From a bacterium (lineage in GTDB: Bacteria > Desulfobacterota > Deferrisomatia > Deferrisomatales > Deferrisomataceae), in assembly GCA_027021615.1 (NCBI GenBank), contig JALUTY010000017.1:108177-172176 (forward strand): DNA of 64,000 nt. The letters run 5' to 3'. Made by a program: the position numbers and the translations under genes. The notes beneath the pieces were generated by a model. It was given only the letters and a program-made list of their open reading frames with translations, searched no databases and was not told the DNA's origin. Below are positions 34,073 to 43,447 of the stretch, in pieces; the first letter of the stretch is position 1, and each line of letters begins with the position of its first letter.

Positions 34073-36400
34073 ATGGACATGGAAGCCCTGAAGCGCAAGC
34101 TCCTCGAGGCGCTGGCCGCCCGGGGTGGCTCGGCCGGAAACCAGGCCCTGCGTAACGACCTGGGCGTGGCCGACGGCACCTACACCGCGCTGGTGGACCT
34201 GCTCGTGCGCGAGGGCCGCATCGTTCGCGGCAGGGGCCGGGGCGGGTCGGTCCGGCTCGTGGAACCGGCCGCGGCCGCCGGGGCCCCCGAAGCGAAACCG
34301 GAAGCCACCCGATCGGCCGGCGAACAGCCCAAGCCCCAGCCGAAACCCGGCCCGGCCCGGCCCCACGCCCCGGCCGAAGCCGGACCGGCGCAGCTCACCT
34401 GGATCACCAACTTCATCTGGGGCATCGCCGACGATGTGCTCCGCGACCTCTACGTGCGGGGCAAGTACCGCGACGTCATCCTGCCCATGACCGTGATCCG
34501 GCGGCTCGACGCCGTGCTCGAGCCCACGAAGCAGGCCGTCCTCGAGATGAAGCGGAGGCTCGACGAGGTCGGCCTCGTCCACCAGGAGACGGCGCTCTGC
34601 CAGGCCGCGGGCCAGGCCTTCTACAACACCTCGCCCTTCACCCTGCGCGACCTCCGGGCCCGGGGGAGCCGCCAGCAGCTCGAGGCCGACTTCCGGGCCT
34701 ACCTCGACGGGTTCTCACCCAACGTGCAGGAGATCCTCGACAACTTCGAGTTCCGCAACCAGATCCCCCGGCTCTCCAAGGCCGACGCCCTGGGGAGCCT
34801 CATCGAGAAGTTCCTCGACCCCAGCATCAACCTGAGCCCCGAACCCGTGCGAAACGCCGACGGTTCGGTGCGGCTCCCGGGCCTCGACAACCACGCCATG
34901 GGCACCATCTTCGAGGAGCTCGTACGGCGGTTCAACGAGGAGAACAACGAGGAGGCCGGCGAGCACTGGACCCCGCGCGACGCCGTAAGGCTCATGGCCC
35001 GGCTCATCTTCCTGCCCGTCGCCGACAAGATCGAGTCGGGCACCTATCTCCTCTACGACGGGGCCTGCGGTACCGGCGGCATGCTCACCGTGGCCGAGGA
35101 GACCCTGCGCCGGCTCGCGACCGAGCGGGGCAAGCAGGTGGTCACCCACCTCTACGGCCAGGAGATCAACGCCGAGACCTACGCCATCTGCAAGGCCGAC
35201 ATGCTGCTGAAGGGCGAGGGCGAGGAGGCCGACCACATCGTGGGCGGCCCCGAGCACTCCACCCTCTCGAACGACGCCTTCCCCTCCATGGAGTTCGACT
35301 TCATGCTGTCGAACCCGCCCTACGGCAAGAGCTGGAAGGGTGACCTCGAGCGCCTGGGCGGGAAATCGGGCATCCGCGACCCGCGCTTCATCGTGCAGCA
35401 CCGGGGGGAGGAGCTTTCGTTCGTCACCCGGTCGAGCGACGGCCAGATGCTCTTCCTCGCCAACATGGTCTCCAAGATGAAGCACGGCACGGCGCTCGGA
35501 AGCCGGATCGCCGAGGTGCACAACGGAAGCTCGCTCTTCACGGGCGACGCCGGACAGGGCGAATCGAACATCCGGCGCTGGATCATCGAGAACGACTGGC
35601 TCGAGGCCATCGTGGCCCTGCCGCTCAACATGTTCTACAACACACCCATCGCCACCTACATCTGGGTGCTCACCAACCGGAAACCCGCCCACCGCAGGGG
35701 CCGGGTGCAGCTCATCGACGCCACCGGGTGGTACACCCCGCTTCGGAAGAACCTGGGCAAGAAGAACTGCGAGCTGTCCGAGGCCGACATCGAACGGATC
35801 TGCGAGGTGTTCCTCGGGTTCGAGGAAACCGAGCAGTCGAAGATCTTCCCCAACGCGGCCTTCGGGTACTGGAAGGTCACGGTGGAGCGGCCCCTGCGGC
35901 TCAAAGGCATCGACCCCGAGCGGGCCTACACGGCGGCCGAGATCCGGAAACTCCGCGAAACCCGCGAGCGGGCCGGCGACGCCCCGCCGGTGATCCGCAA
36001 GATCCACAAGGCCGGCACCGCGCCCAACCCTCTCAGGGGCCTGTTCGAGGTGACGATCCGGGGCAGGCGCCGGGTGGTGCAGTACGAGCCCGACACCGAG
36101 CTGCGCGACACCGAGCAGGTCCCGTTCCTCGAGTGCCCGCGCTGCCAAGAGCCCGGGTACCTGCCCTCCGAGGCCGACACCGCCGAGGCCATCGCGGCGT
36201 TCCTGCGGCGCGAGGTGCTCCCCTACGCCCCCGACGCCTGGTACGACCCGGGCAAGGTCAAAATCGGCTACGAGATCAGCTTCAACCGCTCCTTCTACAA
36301 ACCCAAGGCCCTGCGCTCCCTCGAGGAGATCCGCGCCGACCTCCTGGCGGTGGAGAGGGAGGCCGAGGGGCTGTTGGCGGAGATTCTGGGGAAAAGGTGA
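34073..36400 (+). CDS. hsdM: Type I restriction-modification DNA methyltransferase subunit
   Basis: A 775-residue HsdM, an N6-adenine methyltransferase. Motif I is DGACGTGGM from residue 329; motif IV is NPPYG from N414. The N-terminal helical HsdM domain begins about 110 (LTWITNFIWGIADDVLRDLYVRGKYRDVILPMTVIRRLD). Before it lies an extra 65-residue winged-helix-like domain (GNQALRNDLGVADGTYTALVDLLVREGRIVRGRGRGG) and a Pro/Ala/Lys linker, absent from classical HsdM. Late in the chain CPRCQEP hints at a small zinc site. GGAGGTG precedes the ATG. First gene of the restriction locus; its stop starts a tandem array. Confidence 0.95.
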   Translation: MDMEALKRKLLEALAARGGSAGNQALRNDLGVADGTYTALVDLLVREGRIVRGRGRGGSVRLVEPAAAAGAPEAKPEATRSAGEQPKPQPKPGPARPHAPAEAGPAQLTWITNFIWGIADDVLRDLYVRGKYRDVILPMTVIRRLDAVLEPTKQAVLEMKRRLDEVGLVHQETALCQAAGQAFYNTSPFTLRDLRARGSRQQLEADFRAYLDGFSPNVQEILDNFEFRNQIPRLSKADALGSLIEKFLDPSINLSPEPVRNADGSVRLPGLDNHAMGTIFEELVRRFNEENNEEAGEHWTPRDAVRLMARLIFLPVADKIESGTYLLYDGACGTGGMLTVAEETLRRLATERGKQVVTHLYGQEINAETYAICKADMLLKGEGEEADHIVGGPEHSTLSNDAFPSMEFDFMLSNPPYGKSWKGDLERLGGKSGIRDPRFIVQHRGEELSFVTRSSDGQMLFLANMVSKMKHGTALGSRIAEVHNGSSLFTGDAGQGESNIRRWIIENDWLEAIVALPLNMFYNTPIATYIWVLTNRKPAHRRGRVQLIDATGWYTPLRKNLGKKNCELSEADIERICEVFLGFEETEQSKIFPNAAFGYWKVTVERPLRLKGIDPERAYTAAEIRKLRETRERAGDAPPVIRKIHKAGTAPNPLRGLFEVTIRGRRRVVQYEPDTELRDTEQVPFLECPRCQEPGYLPSEADTAEAIAAFLRREVLPYAPDAWYDPGKVKIGYEISFNRSFYKPKALRSLEEIRADLLAVEREAEGLLAEILGKR

Positions 36401-36482
36401 GGGTAAGGGCCAGGGACCCAAGGGACTCGAGGGACAAAAGGGAGGCGCAGCCACCTTGCGTCCCTTCGGTCCCTTGAGTCCT
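36398..36482 (+). repeat. Short-period array AAGGGAC (word family 2), folds back on itself
   Basis: Starts with the hsdM TGA: GGGTAAGGGCC, AGGGACCC, AAGGGACTCG, AGGGACAA, AAGGGAGG, then inverted words TTGCGTCCCTT, CGGTCCCTT and GAGTCC. GGACTCGAGGGAC pairs with GTCCCTTGAGTCC. Same design as 33819-33897, so hsdM is flanked by two such arrays. Confidence 0.8.
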
Positions 36483-36510
36483 GGTGGTTCTGGCGAAACC
36501 GAGGCACACC

Positions 36511-37101
36511 ATGCCCGACCGGTTTCTTCCGCCCCACGGCGGGTACAAGAAGCTCCTGAGCTACCAGCGGGCCCTCGTGGTGTACGAGGCCACCGTGCGG
36601 TTTTGCGAGCGCTGGTTCGACCGGCGCGACCGCACCGTGGACCAGATGGTGCAGGCGGCCCGGTCGGGCAAGCAGAACATCGTCGAGGCGAGCATGGCCT
36701 CGGGCACATCAAAAGAGATGGAGATCAAGCTCACCAACGTGGCCCGGGCGAGCATGGAGGAGCTGCTGGAGGACTACCGGGACTTCCTGCGGCTCCGGGG
36801 GATCGAGGAGTGGCCGAAGAACCATCCCTACGCCAAACGCCTCTCCGAGCTCGCCCGGACCCCGGGCGCCGACTACGAGACCTTCCGCCGGGCCGTGGAG
36901 CACCCCGACCCGGCCATCGCGGCCAACGCCATCATCGGGCTCATCAAGATCACGACGTACCTGCTCGACCGGCAGATCGGGCAACTGGAAAAGGCTTTTC
37001 TCGAAGAGGGCGGCCTGCGCGAGCGCATGACCCGCGCCCGGCTCGAGGCGCGGGAGGAACAACGGCGTCGCGGCCGCAAGCCGGGCCGGCCCAAAGCCTG
37101 A
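36511..37101 (+). CDS. Four-helix-bundle protein in restriction locus
   Basis: A 196-residue protein of the four-helix-bundle family related to 23S rRNA intervening-sequence proteins, of the form with a C-terminal suffix domain. The signature is YKKLLSYQRALVVYEATVRFCERW, DQMVQAARSGKQNIVEASMA, and KLTNVARASMEELLEDYRDFLR. A basic tail (GRKPGRPKA) ends it. Such proteins are often embedded in type I restriction operons; function unknown, possibly nucleic-acid binding or oligomer-forming. The ATG at 36511 is preceded by GAGG. Lies between hsdM and hsdS. Confidence 0.85.
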   Translation: MPDRFLPPHGGYKKLLSYQRALVVYEATVRFCERWFDRRDRTVDQMVQAARSGKQNIVEASMASGTSKEMEIKLTNVARASMEELLEDYRDFLRLRGIEEWPKNHPYAKRLSELARTPGADYETFRRAVEHPDPAIAANAIIGLIKITTYLLDRQIGQLEKAFLEEGGLRERMTRARLEAREEQRRRGRKPGRPKA

Positions 37102-37137
37102 ACCGTGGCACGCAGGGTCAAGGAGATACCGCAACCG

Positions 37138-38568
37138 ATGTCCACGACGGTCTCGATCGAGAGCCTCAAGCCCTACGCTACCTACAAAGACTCCGGCGTC
37201 GAGTGGTTGGGAGAGGTGCCGGAGCATTGGGAGACTCACCGGCTTAAGTCATTGGTGAGACAAATCAACGAACAGACCACAACAAAGGCGGATACAGACA
37301 TCTACATTGCGTTGGAACACGTTGAAAGATGGACTGGGCGACTACTGGAGCTATCCACGGGGACTACATTTGACAGCCAAGCGAAGCGCTTTTGGGCCGG
37401 CGACGTGCTTTTTGGAAAGCTCCGACCGTATTTGGCCAAGGTCACAAGACCGCAACGCAACGGTGTCTGTGTAGGAGAGTTCCTTGTGTTACGCGCAAAG
37501 CCGGCATTGGCGCCCGAGTATCTTGAACAAACCTTGCGCTCGGCACCAGTTATCGATTTCGTGAGTAGCTCGACCTACGGCGCCAAGATGCCAAGGGCGG
37601 AGTGGGCCTTCCTCGGGAACATGCTCTTTCCCCTCCCACCCCTTCCCGAACAAACCGCCATCGTGCGGTTTCTGGACTATGTGGACCGGCGGGTGCGGCG
37701 GGTGATTCGGGCGCGGAGGAAGCGGATCGAGCTGCTCGAGGAGTACAAGCAGGCCCTCATCCACCAGGCCGTCACGGGCCAGATCGACGTTCGCACCGGC
37801 AAGCCCTACCCCGCCTACAAAGACTCGAGCGTCGAATGGCTGGGCAAGGTGCCGGAGCATTGGCGCGTTGCGGCACTACGCTCAGCGTACGAGCAGTGCT
37901 TGGGGAAGATGCTCGATTCAAAACGAATTACTGGGACATCGCTGGTTCCATATCTGCGCAACGCAGACGTACAATGGGATAGAATCGATATCTCGGATCT
38001 TCCGGAGATGGACATTTTCCCTGGGGAATTCGATAGATACACACTCAAGCCGGGCGACCTACTCATATGCGAAGGCGGCGAGGTGGGGCGAGCTGCAATA
38101 TGGAACGGCGAGTTGCCACGTTGCGGCTTTCAGAAGGCCCTCCACCGCCTGCGCCCGAGATCAGGCTCGGGACAAGTTCCGAGGTATATGATGTACTCGC
38201 TTCGTGCCGCGACGCTTGTGGGCGCGTTTTCCGACGGTCATGTGAGCACGATCGAACACCTCACCGGAGAAAAGCTGAGAACGCACCGGTTCGCGTTTCC
38301 CCCTGCAACCGAACAGGCTGCTATCGTGGATTACCTGGACTCGAAACAAACCAGGGCGGACGCGTCCATCGCCGCCACACGCCGCGAGATCGAGCTGCTT
38401 CAGGAGTTTCGCACCAGGCTCGTGGCCGACGTGGTCACGGGCAAGCTGGACGTACGCGAGGTGGCGGCCCGGCTGTCGGAAGAGCCCGACGAGCCGGAGG
38501 ATGCCGAAGGGGAAGGCGACGACGTGGGCGGGGCCCAAGACGATCTGTCCGTCGGGGCGGAGGCGTAA
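37138..38568 (+). CDS. hsdS: Type I restriction specificity subunit
   Basis: A 476-residue HsdS that selects the bipartite DNA target for HsdM and HsdR. Two halves repeat: YKDSGVEWLGEVPEHWE near residue 15 and YKDSSVEWLGKVPEHWR near residue 225 introduce two target-recognition domains, each followed by a conserved helix (PPLPEQTAIVRFLDYV...IELLEEYKQALIHQAVTGQIDV and PPATEQAAIVDYLDSK...IELLQEFRTRLVADVVTGKLDV). AAGGAGAT precedes the ATG at 37138; an upstream in-frame GTG is less likely. The recognition domains (about 37220-37620 and 37870-38330) are clearly richer in A+T than the conserved helices and the rest of the locus, as expected if they were exchanged horizontally. Confidence 0.95.
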   Translation: MSTTVSIESLKPYATYKDSGVEWLGEVPEHWETHRLKSLVRQINEQTTTKADTDIYIALEHVERWTGRLLELSTGTTFDSQAKRFWAGDVLFGKLRPYLAKVTRPQRNGVCVGEFLVLRAKPALAPEYLEQTLRSAPVIDFVSSSTYGAKMPRAEWAFLGNMLFPLPPLPEQTAIVRFLDYVDRRVRRVIRARRKRIELLEEYKQALIHQAVTGQIDVRTGKPYPAYKDSSVEWLGKVPEHWRVAALRSAYEQCLGKMLDSKRITGTSLVPYLRNADVQWDRIDISDLPEMDIFPGEFDRYTLKPGDLLICEGGEVGRAAIWNGELPRCGFQKALHRLRPRSGSGQVPRYMMYSLRAATLVGAFSDGHVSTIEHLTGEKLRTHRFAFPPATEQAAIVDYLDSKQTRADASIAATRREIELLQEFRTRLVADVVTGKLDVREVAARLSEEPDEPEDAEGEGDDVGGAQDDLSVGAEA

Positions 38569-38762
38569 CCCGTCCGGCCGGAGAAGCTCACGGCGGCCTC
38601 TCCTGCTGTGCAGGAGGAGTTGCGGGGTCGTCGGCTGCTGGTGTACTTGACCTGGGCGGCGTGCGAGCTTCGCACTCCGGGGCAAGGCGACGGGCTCGGA
38701 GGACTATGACGGGCGGCTCGGCGCCGTGCCAGGACGCACCAGGGGCAAGCGAGGTACCGATC

Positions 38763-39899
38763 ATGATCCAGCGACTGGAGGTGTCGAACTACCGGAGCAT
38801 GGGTTCCGGCGTGCGGGTGGAGCCCGGCCGGCTCTCCGTGTTCATCGGACCCAACGGTGCGGGCAAATCCAACCTGCTCGACGTGCTCTCGTTCGTGCGG
38901 GACGCGGTCACGCAGGGGTTGCCGGCCGCCATCACCCACCGGGGGGGCATCGACAACGTGCGACGCCGGAGCTCGGGGCACCCTTTCGACGTGCAGGTCC
39001 GCCTCGAGATCCTGCTCCCTGGCGGTCGGGCCTCGTACGGGTTCACCCTTGGCGGCGACCGGGTGGAGGAGTATCGGGTCAAGTCCGAGGCAGCGGCGAT
39101 CGAGGCGGATGGGCAGTACTGGACATTCGACCGGGCCGCCGGCAGGTGGCCGCCCGGCGTTTTGCCTCGGTTCGACGAGCAGTCGCTCGCGCTCACGGCC
39201 CTCGGCGGAACGGAGCAGTTCAAACCGCTCGCCGACGTTCTGGCCTCGATGAGCGTGTACTCGATCTTCCCCGACCAGCTTCGGGTTCCCCAGCGGTTCG
39301 ACCCCACGTTCCCCATGCAGCGGCACGGCGAAAACTGGGTGTCGGTGCTGCGGGAGCTCATCCGCGACCCGCAGGCCAAGGAAGAGCTGATCAAAGGCCT
39401 TCACAAGCTCACCGGCGACATCGAGGACGTGCAGGTCCGCAGCGCCGCCGGGCACCTCATCGCCGAGTTCAGGCAGCACAAGGTCAAGGGGAAAAAGAGC
39501 AAGCGCTGGTTCGAGGCGGCGCAGCAGTCCGACGGCACGCTCCGGGTGGCCGGCATCCTCACGGCGCTCCTTCAGGAGCCGCGGCTCCCCGTGATCGGGG
39601 TGGAGGAGCCGGAACTCACGGTGCACCCCGGGGCGCTGCCCCTGGTGTACGACTACCTGCGCCAGGCTTCCGAGATATCGCAGGTGCTCGTCACGACCCA
39701 CAGCCCCCACCTGCTCGACCTCCTCGACCCCGAACGGGACGTGATCTATCTGGTCCAAGCGATGGACGGGAAAACCGAGGTACGCCGCCTCTCCGAGGAG
39801 CACCTGGAACCCGTCCGGAGCAGCCTGTTTCGGCTGGGAGATCTGTTCGTGACCGGGGCGCTCCAGTTGGACCTGTTCGAGGAAGCCGCCTCGGGGTAG
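38763..39899 (+). CDS. AAA-family ATPase (AAA_21 type) inside the restriction locus
   Basis: A 378-residue ABC-like ATPase of the AAA_21/AAA_15 kind. Walker A is GPNGAGKS (29-36), Walker B is GVEEPELTVHPGAL, and a late VLVTTHSPHLLDLL switch segment is present. The N-terminal IQRLEVSNYRSM is typical of the OLD/RecF-like group. GAGG lies before the ATG at 38763. It is followed by a decayed DUF4276 gene, its usual partner. It is a paralogue of the ATPase at 59800. Probably a defence ATPase; whether it still works without its partner is unclear. Confidence 0.9.
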   Translation: MIQRLEVSNYRSMGSGVRVEPGRLSVFIGPNGAGKSNLLDVLSFVRDAVTQGLPAAITHRGGIDNVRRRSSGHPFDVQVRLEILLPGGRASYGFTLGGDRVEEYRVKSEAAAIEADGQYWTFDRAAGRWPPGVLPRFDEQSLALTALGGTEQFKPLADVLASMSVYSIFPDQLRVPQRFDPTFPMQRHGENWVSVLRELIRDPQAKEELIKGLHKLTGDIEDVQVRSAAGHLIAEFRQHKVKGKKSKRWFEAAQQSDGTLRVAGILTALLQEPRLPVIGVEEPELTVHPGALPLVYDYLRQASEISQVLVTTHSPHLLDLLDPERDVIYLVQAMDGKTEVRRLSEEHLEPVRSSLFRLGDLFVTGALQLDLFEEAASG

Positions 39900-39902
39900 G
39901 CG

Positions 39903-40140
39903 ATGCGCGGGTACCTGCTCGTGGAGGGGCATCAAGGAGTGGCTCTCGGCCCAGCTTTCGCGGGGCAGGAGCTACAAGCCCACGGTGGACCAACTGCGGC
40001 TCACACAGCTCTTGGACTTCGACACGGTCCGCCGAGCGGGAGTTCCCTGCTTCGGGAGCCTGGAGCGCGCCCTGCGGTTCCTGGCGGACCACCTCGGTGA
40101 GGGAGGGGCGGTGTACCCGCCGCCCGACGCCGCAGGATGA
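39903..40140 (+). pseudogene. Truncated DUF4276-family gene
   Basis: The first ten codons give MRGYLLVEGH, the normal N-terminus of DUF4276 proteins. From 39931, in a different frame, the DNA encodes IKEWLSAQLSRGRSYKPTVD followed by QLRLTQLLDFDTVRRAGVPC and FGSLERALRFLADHLGE, which resembles the C-terminal part of the same family, ending at the TGA at 40138. About 130-150 middle codons are missing and the frame is shifted, so an internal deletion has fused start and end. The TOPRIM-like acidic core is lost. It lies directly after the AAA ATPase and before hsdR. Confidence 0.8.
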
Positions 40141-40153
40141 AGGGGAGGGACGA

Positions 40154-43100
40154 ATGCCCACCGACATGAGCGAGCGAGAGTTCGAACGGCTGATCTGCAC
40201 CGCGCTCACGGGGTCGGCCTGCGACCCGGGCACGGTGCCGGAGCCCGGGGCGGTCGGCGAGCGGCCCGAGGGCTTCGGGGGCTCCGGCTGGATCGGCGGC
40301 CGGCCCGAGGACTACGACCGGGACTACTGCGTGGACCTGGCGCAACTCAGAACGTTTCTTTACGCCACGCAGCCCGAGGTGGCAGAGGCCCTCGACCTCA
40401 CGGCCAACAGCCCCACCCGCCGGAAGTTCCTGGCCCGGCTCCAGGGCGAGGTGGCGAAGCGCGGCGTGGTGAACGTGCTCCGAAACGGCGTCCGGCACGG
40501 GCCGCACCACGTGGAGCTCTTCTACGGCACGCCCTCGCCCGGGAACGAGAGGGCCCGGGAACTCTACCGCGAGAACCGGTTCAACGTGACCCGGCAACTG
40601 CGGTACAGCCGTGACGAGACCCAGCGGGCGCTGGATCTCGTGCTCTTCGTGAACGGGCTCCCGGTGTTCACGTTCGAGCTCAAAAACCGGCTCACGAAGC
40701 AGACGGTCCACGACGCGATCGAGCAGTACAAGCGCGACCGCAACCCCCGGGAGCCGCTCTTCCAGCACGGCCGGTGCGTGGCCCATTTCGCGGTGGACGA
40801 CAGCGAGGTGTGGTTCTGCACCGAACTCAAGGGCAAGACCTCCTGGTTCCTGCCGTTCAACCAGGGCTGGAACGACGGGGCCGGAAATCCGCCGAACCCG
40901 AAGGGGCTCAAGACCGAGTACCTCTGGAAGGAGGTGCTCACCCCCCAGAGCCTGACCGACATCCTCGAAAACTACGCCCACCTCGTGGAAACCAAGGACC
41001 CCGACACGGGCCGCCGGCTCCGGCGGCAGATCTTCCCGCGCTACCACCAGCTCGACGCGGTACGAAAGCTCCTGGCCGACGCGGCACGGCACGGGGCGGG
41101 CCGGCGGTACCTGGTGCAGCACTCGGCCGGGAGCGGCAAGTCGAACTCCATCGCCTGGCTCGTGCACCAGCTCGTGGGGCTACAGAGGGACGGGGCCCCG
41201 GTGTTCGACTCGATCGTGGTGGTGACGGACCGGCGGATCCTCGACCGGCAGATCCGCGACACGATCCGGCAGTTCGCCCAGGTGAGCGCCACGGTGGGCC
41301 ATGCGGAGCGCTCGGGGGATCTGCGGCGGTTCCTCGAGGGCGGCAAGAAGATCGTGATCACCACGCTCCAGAAGTTCCCGTTCATTTTGGACGAGATCGG
41401 CGCCGAGCACGCGGGCCGGCGGTTCGCCATCGTGATCGACGAGGCCCACTCGAGCCAGGGCGGCCGGACCACGGCGAGGATGCACCAGGCCCTGGCCGGG
41501 GCGGCGGGGGACGAGGGGGAGGACTTCGAGGACCGGCTGAACCGGATCATGGGGGCCCGGCGGCTCTTGCCGAACGCGAGCTACTTCGCGTTCACGGCCA
41601 CGCCCAAGAACAAGACCCTCGAGATCTTCGGCGAACCCGATCCCCAGCCAGACGGCACGGTGAAGCACCGGCCGTTCCACGTCTACACCATGAAGCAGGC
41701 GATCCAGGAGGGGTTCATCCTGGACGTTCTCGCCCACTACACCCCGGTCAAGAGCTACTACCGGCTCGTGAAGACCGTGGAGGACGACCCCGAGTTCGAC
41801 GTGAAGCGGGCCCGCAAGAAGCTCAAGCGGTTCGTGGAGGGCCACGACCACCCGATCCGGCTCAAGGCCGAGATCATGGTGGACCATTTCCACGACCAGG
41901 TGCTCGCTCGGGGGAAGATCGGGGGCGAGGCCCGGGCCATGGTGATCACGAGCGGCATCGAGCGGGCCATCCGGTACTACCACGCCATCGAGGCGTACCT
42001 GCGGGAGCGCAAGAGCCCCTACCGGGCCGTCGTGGCGTTTTCGGGGCAGTACGACCACGGCGGGCGGATGGTGACCGAGGCCACGCTGAACGGGTTTCCG
42101 TCCAACCTGATCCCCGAGAAGATCCGGCAGGACCCCTACCGGTTCCTCGTGGTGGCCGACAAGTTCCAGACCGGCTACGACGAGCCGCTCCTGCACACGA
42201 TGTACGTGGACAAGGTGCTCTCGGGCGTGAAGGCGGTGCAGACCCTCTCGCGGCTCAACCGGGCCCATCCCAAGAAGCACGACACCTTCGTGCTCGATTT
42301 CGTGAACGACCCCGAGGTGATCCGGAAGGCGTTCGAGCCCTACTACCGCCGCACCATCCTGGCCGACGAGACCGACCCGAACAAGCTCCACGACCTCAAG
42401 GCCGCGCTCGACGGCTACCAGGTGTACGCGCCCGAGCGGGTGGAGGAGTTCGTGCGGCTCTACCTCGCGGGCGCGCCCCGGGACCGGCTCGACCCGTTCC
42501 TCGACCAGGCGGTGGCCGCGTACCTGACGGAGCTCGACGAGGACGGCCAGGTGGAGTTCAAGGGCAAGGCCAAGGCGTTCCTGCGTACCTACAACTTCCT
42601 GTCGGCCGTTCTGCCCTACACCCATGCCCCCTGGGAGAAGCTCTCGATCTTTCTGGAGTTCCTGGTGCCGAAGCTCCCGGCCCCGGCCGAGGAGGACCTG
42701 GCCCGGGGCATCCTCGAGGCGATCGACATGGAGAGCTACCGGGTCGAGAAGCAGGCCGCGATGCGGATCGCCCTGGACGACCGGGACGCCGAGATCGACC
42801 CGGTGCCGGCCGGGGGCGGGGGGCACAAGCCCGAGCCCGAGCTCGACCGGCTTTCGAACATCGTGCGGGAGTTCAACGAGCGGTTCGGGAACATCCCCTG
42901 GAGCGATGCCGACCGGGTCCGCCGGCTCATCACCGAGGAGATCCCGGCCCGGGTGGCGGCCGACCCCGCCTACCGGAACGCCCGCCGGCACTCCGACCGG
43001 CAAAACGCCCGGATCGAGCACGACAAGGCCCTGGCCCGGGTGATGACCGCCATCCTCCAGGACGACACCGAGCTGTTCCGCCGGTTCATGGACGACGAGG

Positions 43101-43165
43101 GGTTCAAGCGCTGGCTCACCGACACGGTGTTCGGGCTGACCTACGAGGAGGAGCAGGCGGCGTAG
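40154..43165 (+). CDS. hsdR: Type I restriction endonuclease subunit
   Basis: A 1003-residue HsdR, ATP-dependent DNA translocase and nuclease. The N-terminal PD-(D/E)xK nuclease site is visible: Asp in RALDLVLFVNG, then E175-L-K177 in FTFELKNR. The helicase motor has Walker A SAGSGKSNS (about 326), DEAHSSQ, FTATPKN, and a late helicase motif near KFQTGYDEPLLHTMYVDK. GGGGAGGGA precedes the ATG. All residues needed for restriction appear present, so the system is probably active if hsdM and hsdS are. Confidence 0.96.
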   Translation: MPTDMSEREFERLICTALTGSACDPGTVPEPGAVGERPEGFGGSGWIGGRPEDYDRDYCVDLAQLRTFLYATQPEVAEALDLTANSPTRRKFLARLQGEVAKRGVVNVLRNGVRHGPHHVELFYGTPSPGNERARELYRENRFNVTRQLRYSRDETQRALDLVLFVNGLPVFTFELKNRLTKQTVHDAIEQYKRDRNPREPLFQHGRCVAHFAVDDSEVWFCTELKGKTSWFLPFNQGWNDGAGNPPNPKGLKTEYLWKEVLTPQSLTDILENYAHLVETKDPDTGRRLRRQIFPRYHQLDAVRKLLADAARHGAGRRYLVQHSAGSGKSNSIAWLVHQLVGLQRDGAPVFDSIVVVTDRRILDRQIRDTIRQFAQVSATVGHAERSGDLRRFLEGGKKIVITTLQKFPFILDEIGAEHAGRRFAIVIDEAHSSQGGRTTARMHQALAGAAGDEGEDFEDRLNRIMGARRLLPNASYFAFTATPKNKTLEIFGEPDPQPDGTVKHRPFHVYTMKQAIQEGFILDVLAHYTPVKSYYRLVKTVEDDPEFDVKRARKKLKRFVEGHDHPIRLKAEIMVDHFHDQVLARGKIGGEARAMVITSGIERAIRYYHAIEAYLRERKSPYRAVVAFSGQYDHGGRMVTEATLNGFPSNLIPEKIRQDPYRFLVVADKFQTGYDEPLLHTMYVDKVLSGVKAVQTLSRLNRAHPKKHDTFVLDFVNDPEVIRKAFEPYYRRTILADETDPNKLHDLKAALDGYQVYAPERVEEFVRLYLAGAPRDRLDPFLDQAVAAYLTELDEDGQVEFKGKAKAFLRTYNFLSAVLPYTHAPWEKLSIFLEFLVPKLPAPAEEDLARGILEAIDMESYRVEKQAAMRIALDDRDAEIDPVPAGGGGHKPEPELDRLSNIVREFNERFGNIPWSDADRVRRLITEEIPARVAADPAYRNARRHSDRQNARIEHDKALARVMTAILQDDTELFRRFMDDEGFKRWLTDTVFGLTYEEEQAA

Positions 43166-43340
43166 GGGAGCGCAGGGCCCTAAGGGCCTACGAAGGGATT
43201 GCCGGACGCGGGTGGGGGCCTGCTTCCGGCCGGGCGCGAGTGCGGCACCCGTTTCGCCGCGCCTTCGCATGCCGTTGTCAGCCCGGTGGGCCGGGGCGCC
43301 GGTGGCGGAAGTTCCGGAACGTCCAAGGTGATTCCGGCTT

Positions 43341-43447
43341 GGTGAGGGCGCGGCGACGTGAGGGGCCGCGCCCGGCTCTCCACCAGCCCCCCACCCGCTG
43401 ATTCCCTTGGGAGGGCGGGGGATCTGACAACCGTTCCGTTGGTATAT
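43341..43447 (+). repeat. Dispersed repeat family A, partial copy
   Basis: In the 281-bp gap after hsdR. Shares with 25-180 the order GAGGGCGCGGCGA, GGCCCGC-like, CGGC-CTCCACCAG-CCCCCACCC, a CCC-TTGGGA stem, TCTG-CA and CGTTGG. The preceding 43166-43340 shows no gene. Confidence 0.5.

Noticed and set aside
38067..38762. Upstream extension of the AAA ATPase frame
   Set aside because: It overlaps hsdS in another frame, is Arg/Gly-rich, and the ATG at 38763 has a suitable upstream site and family-like start.
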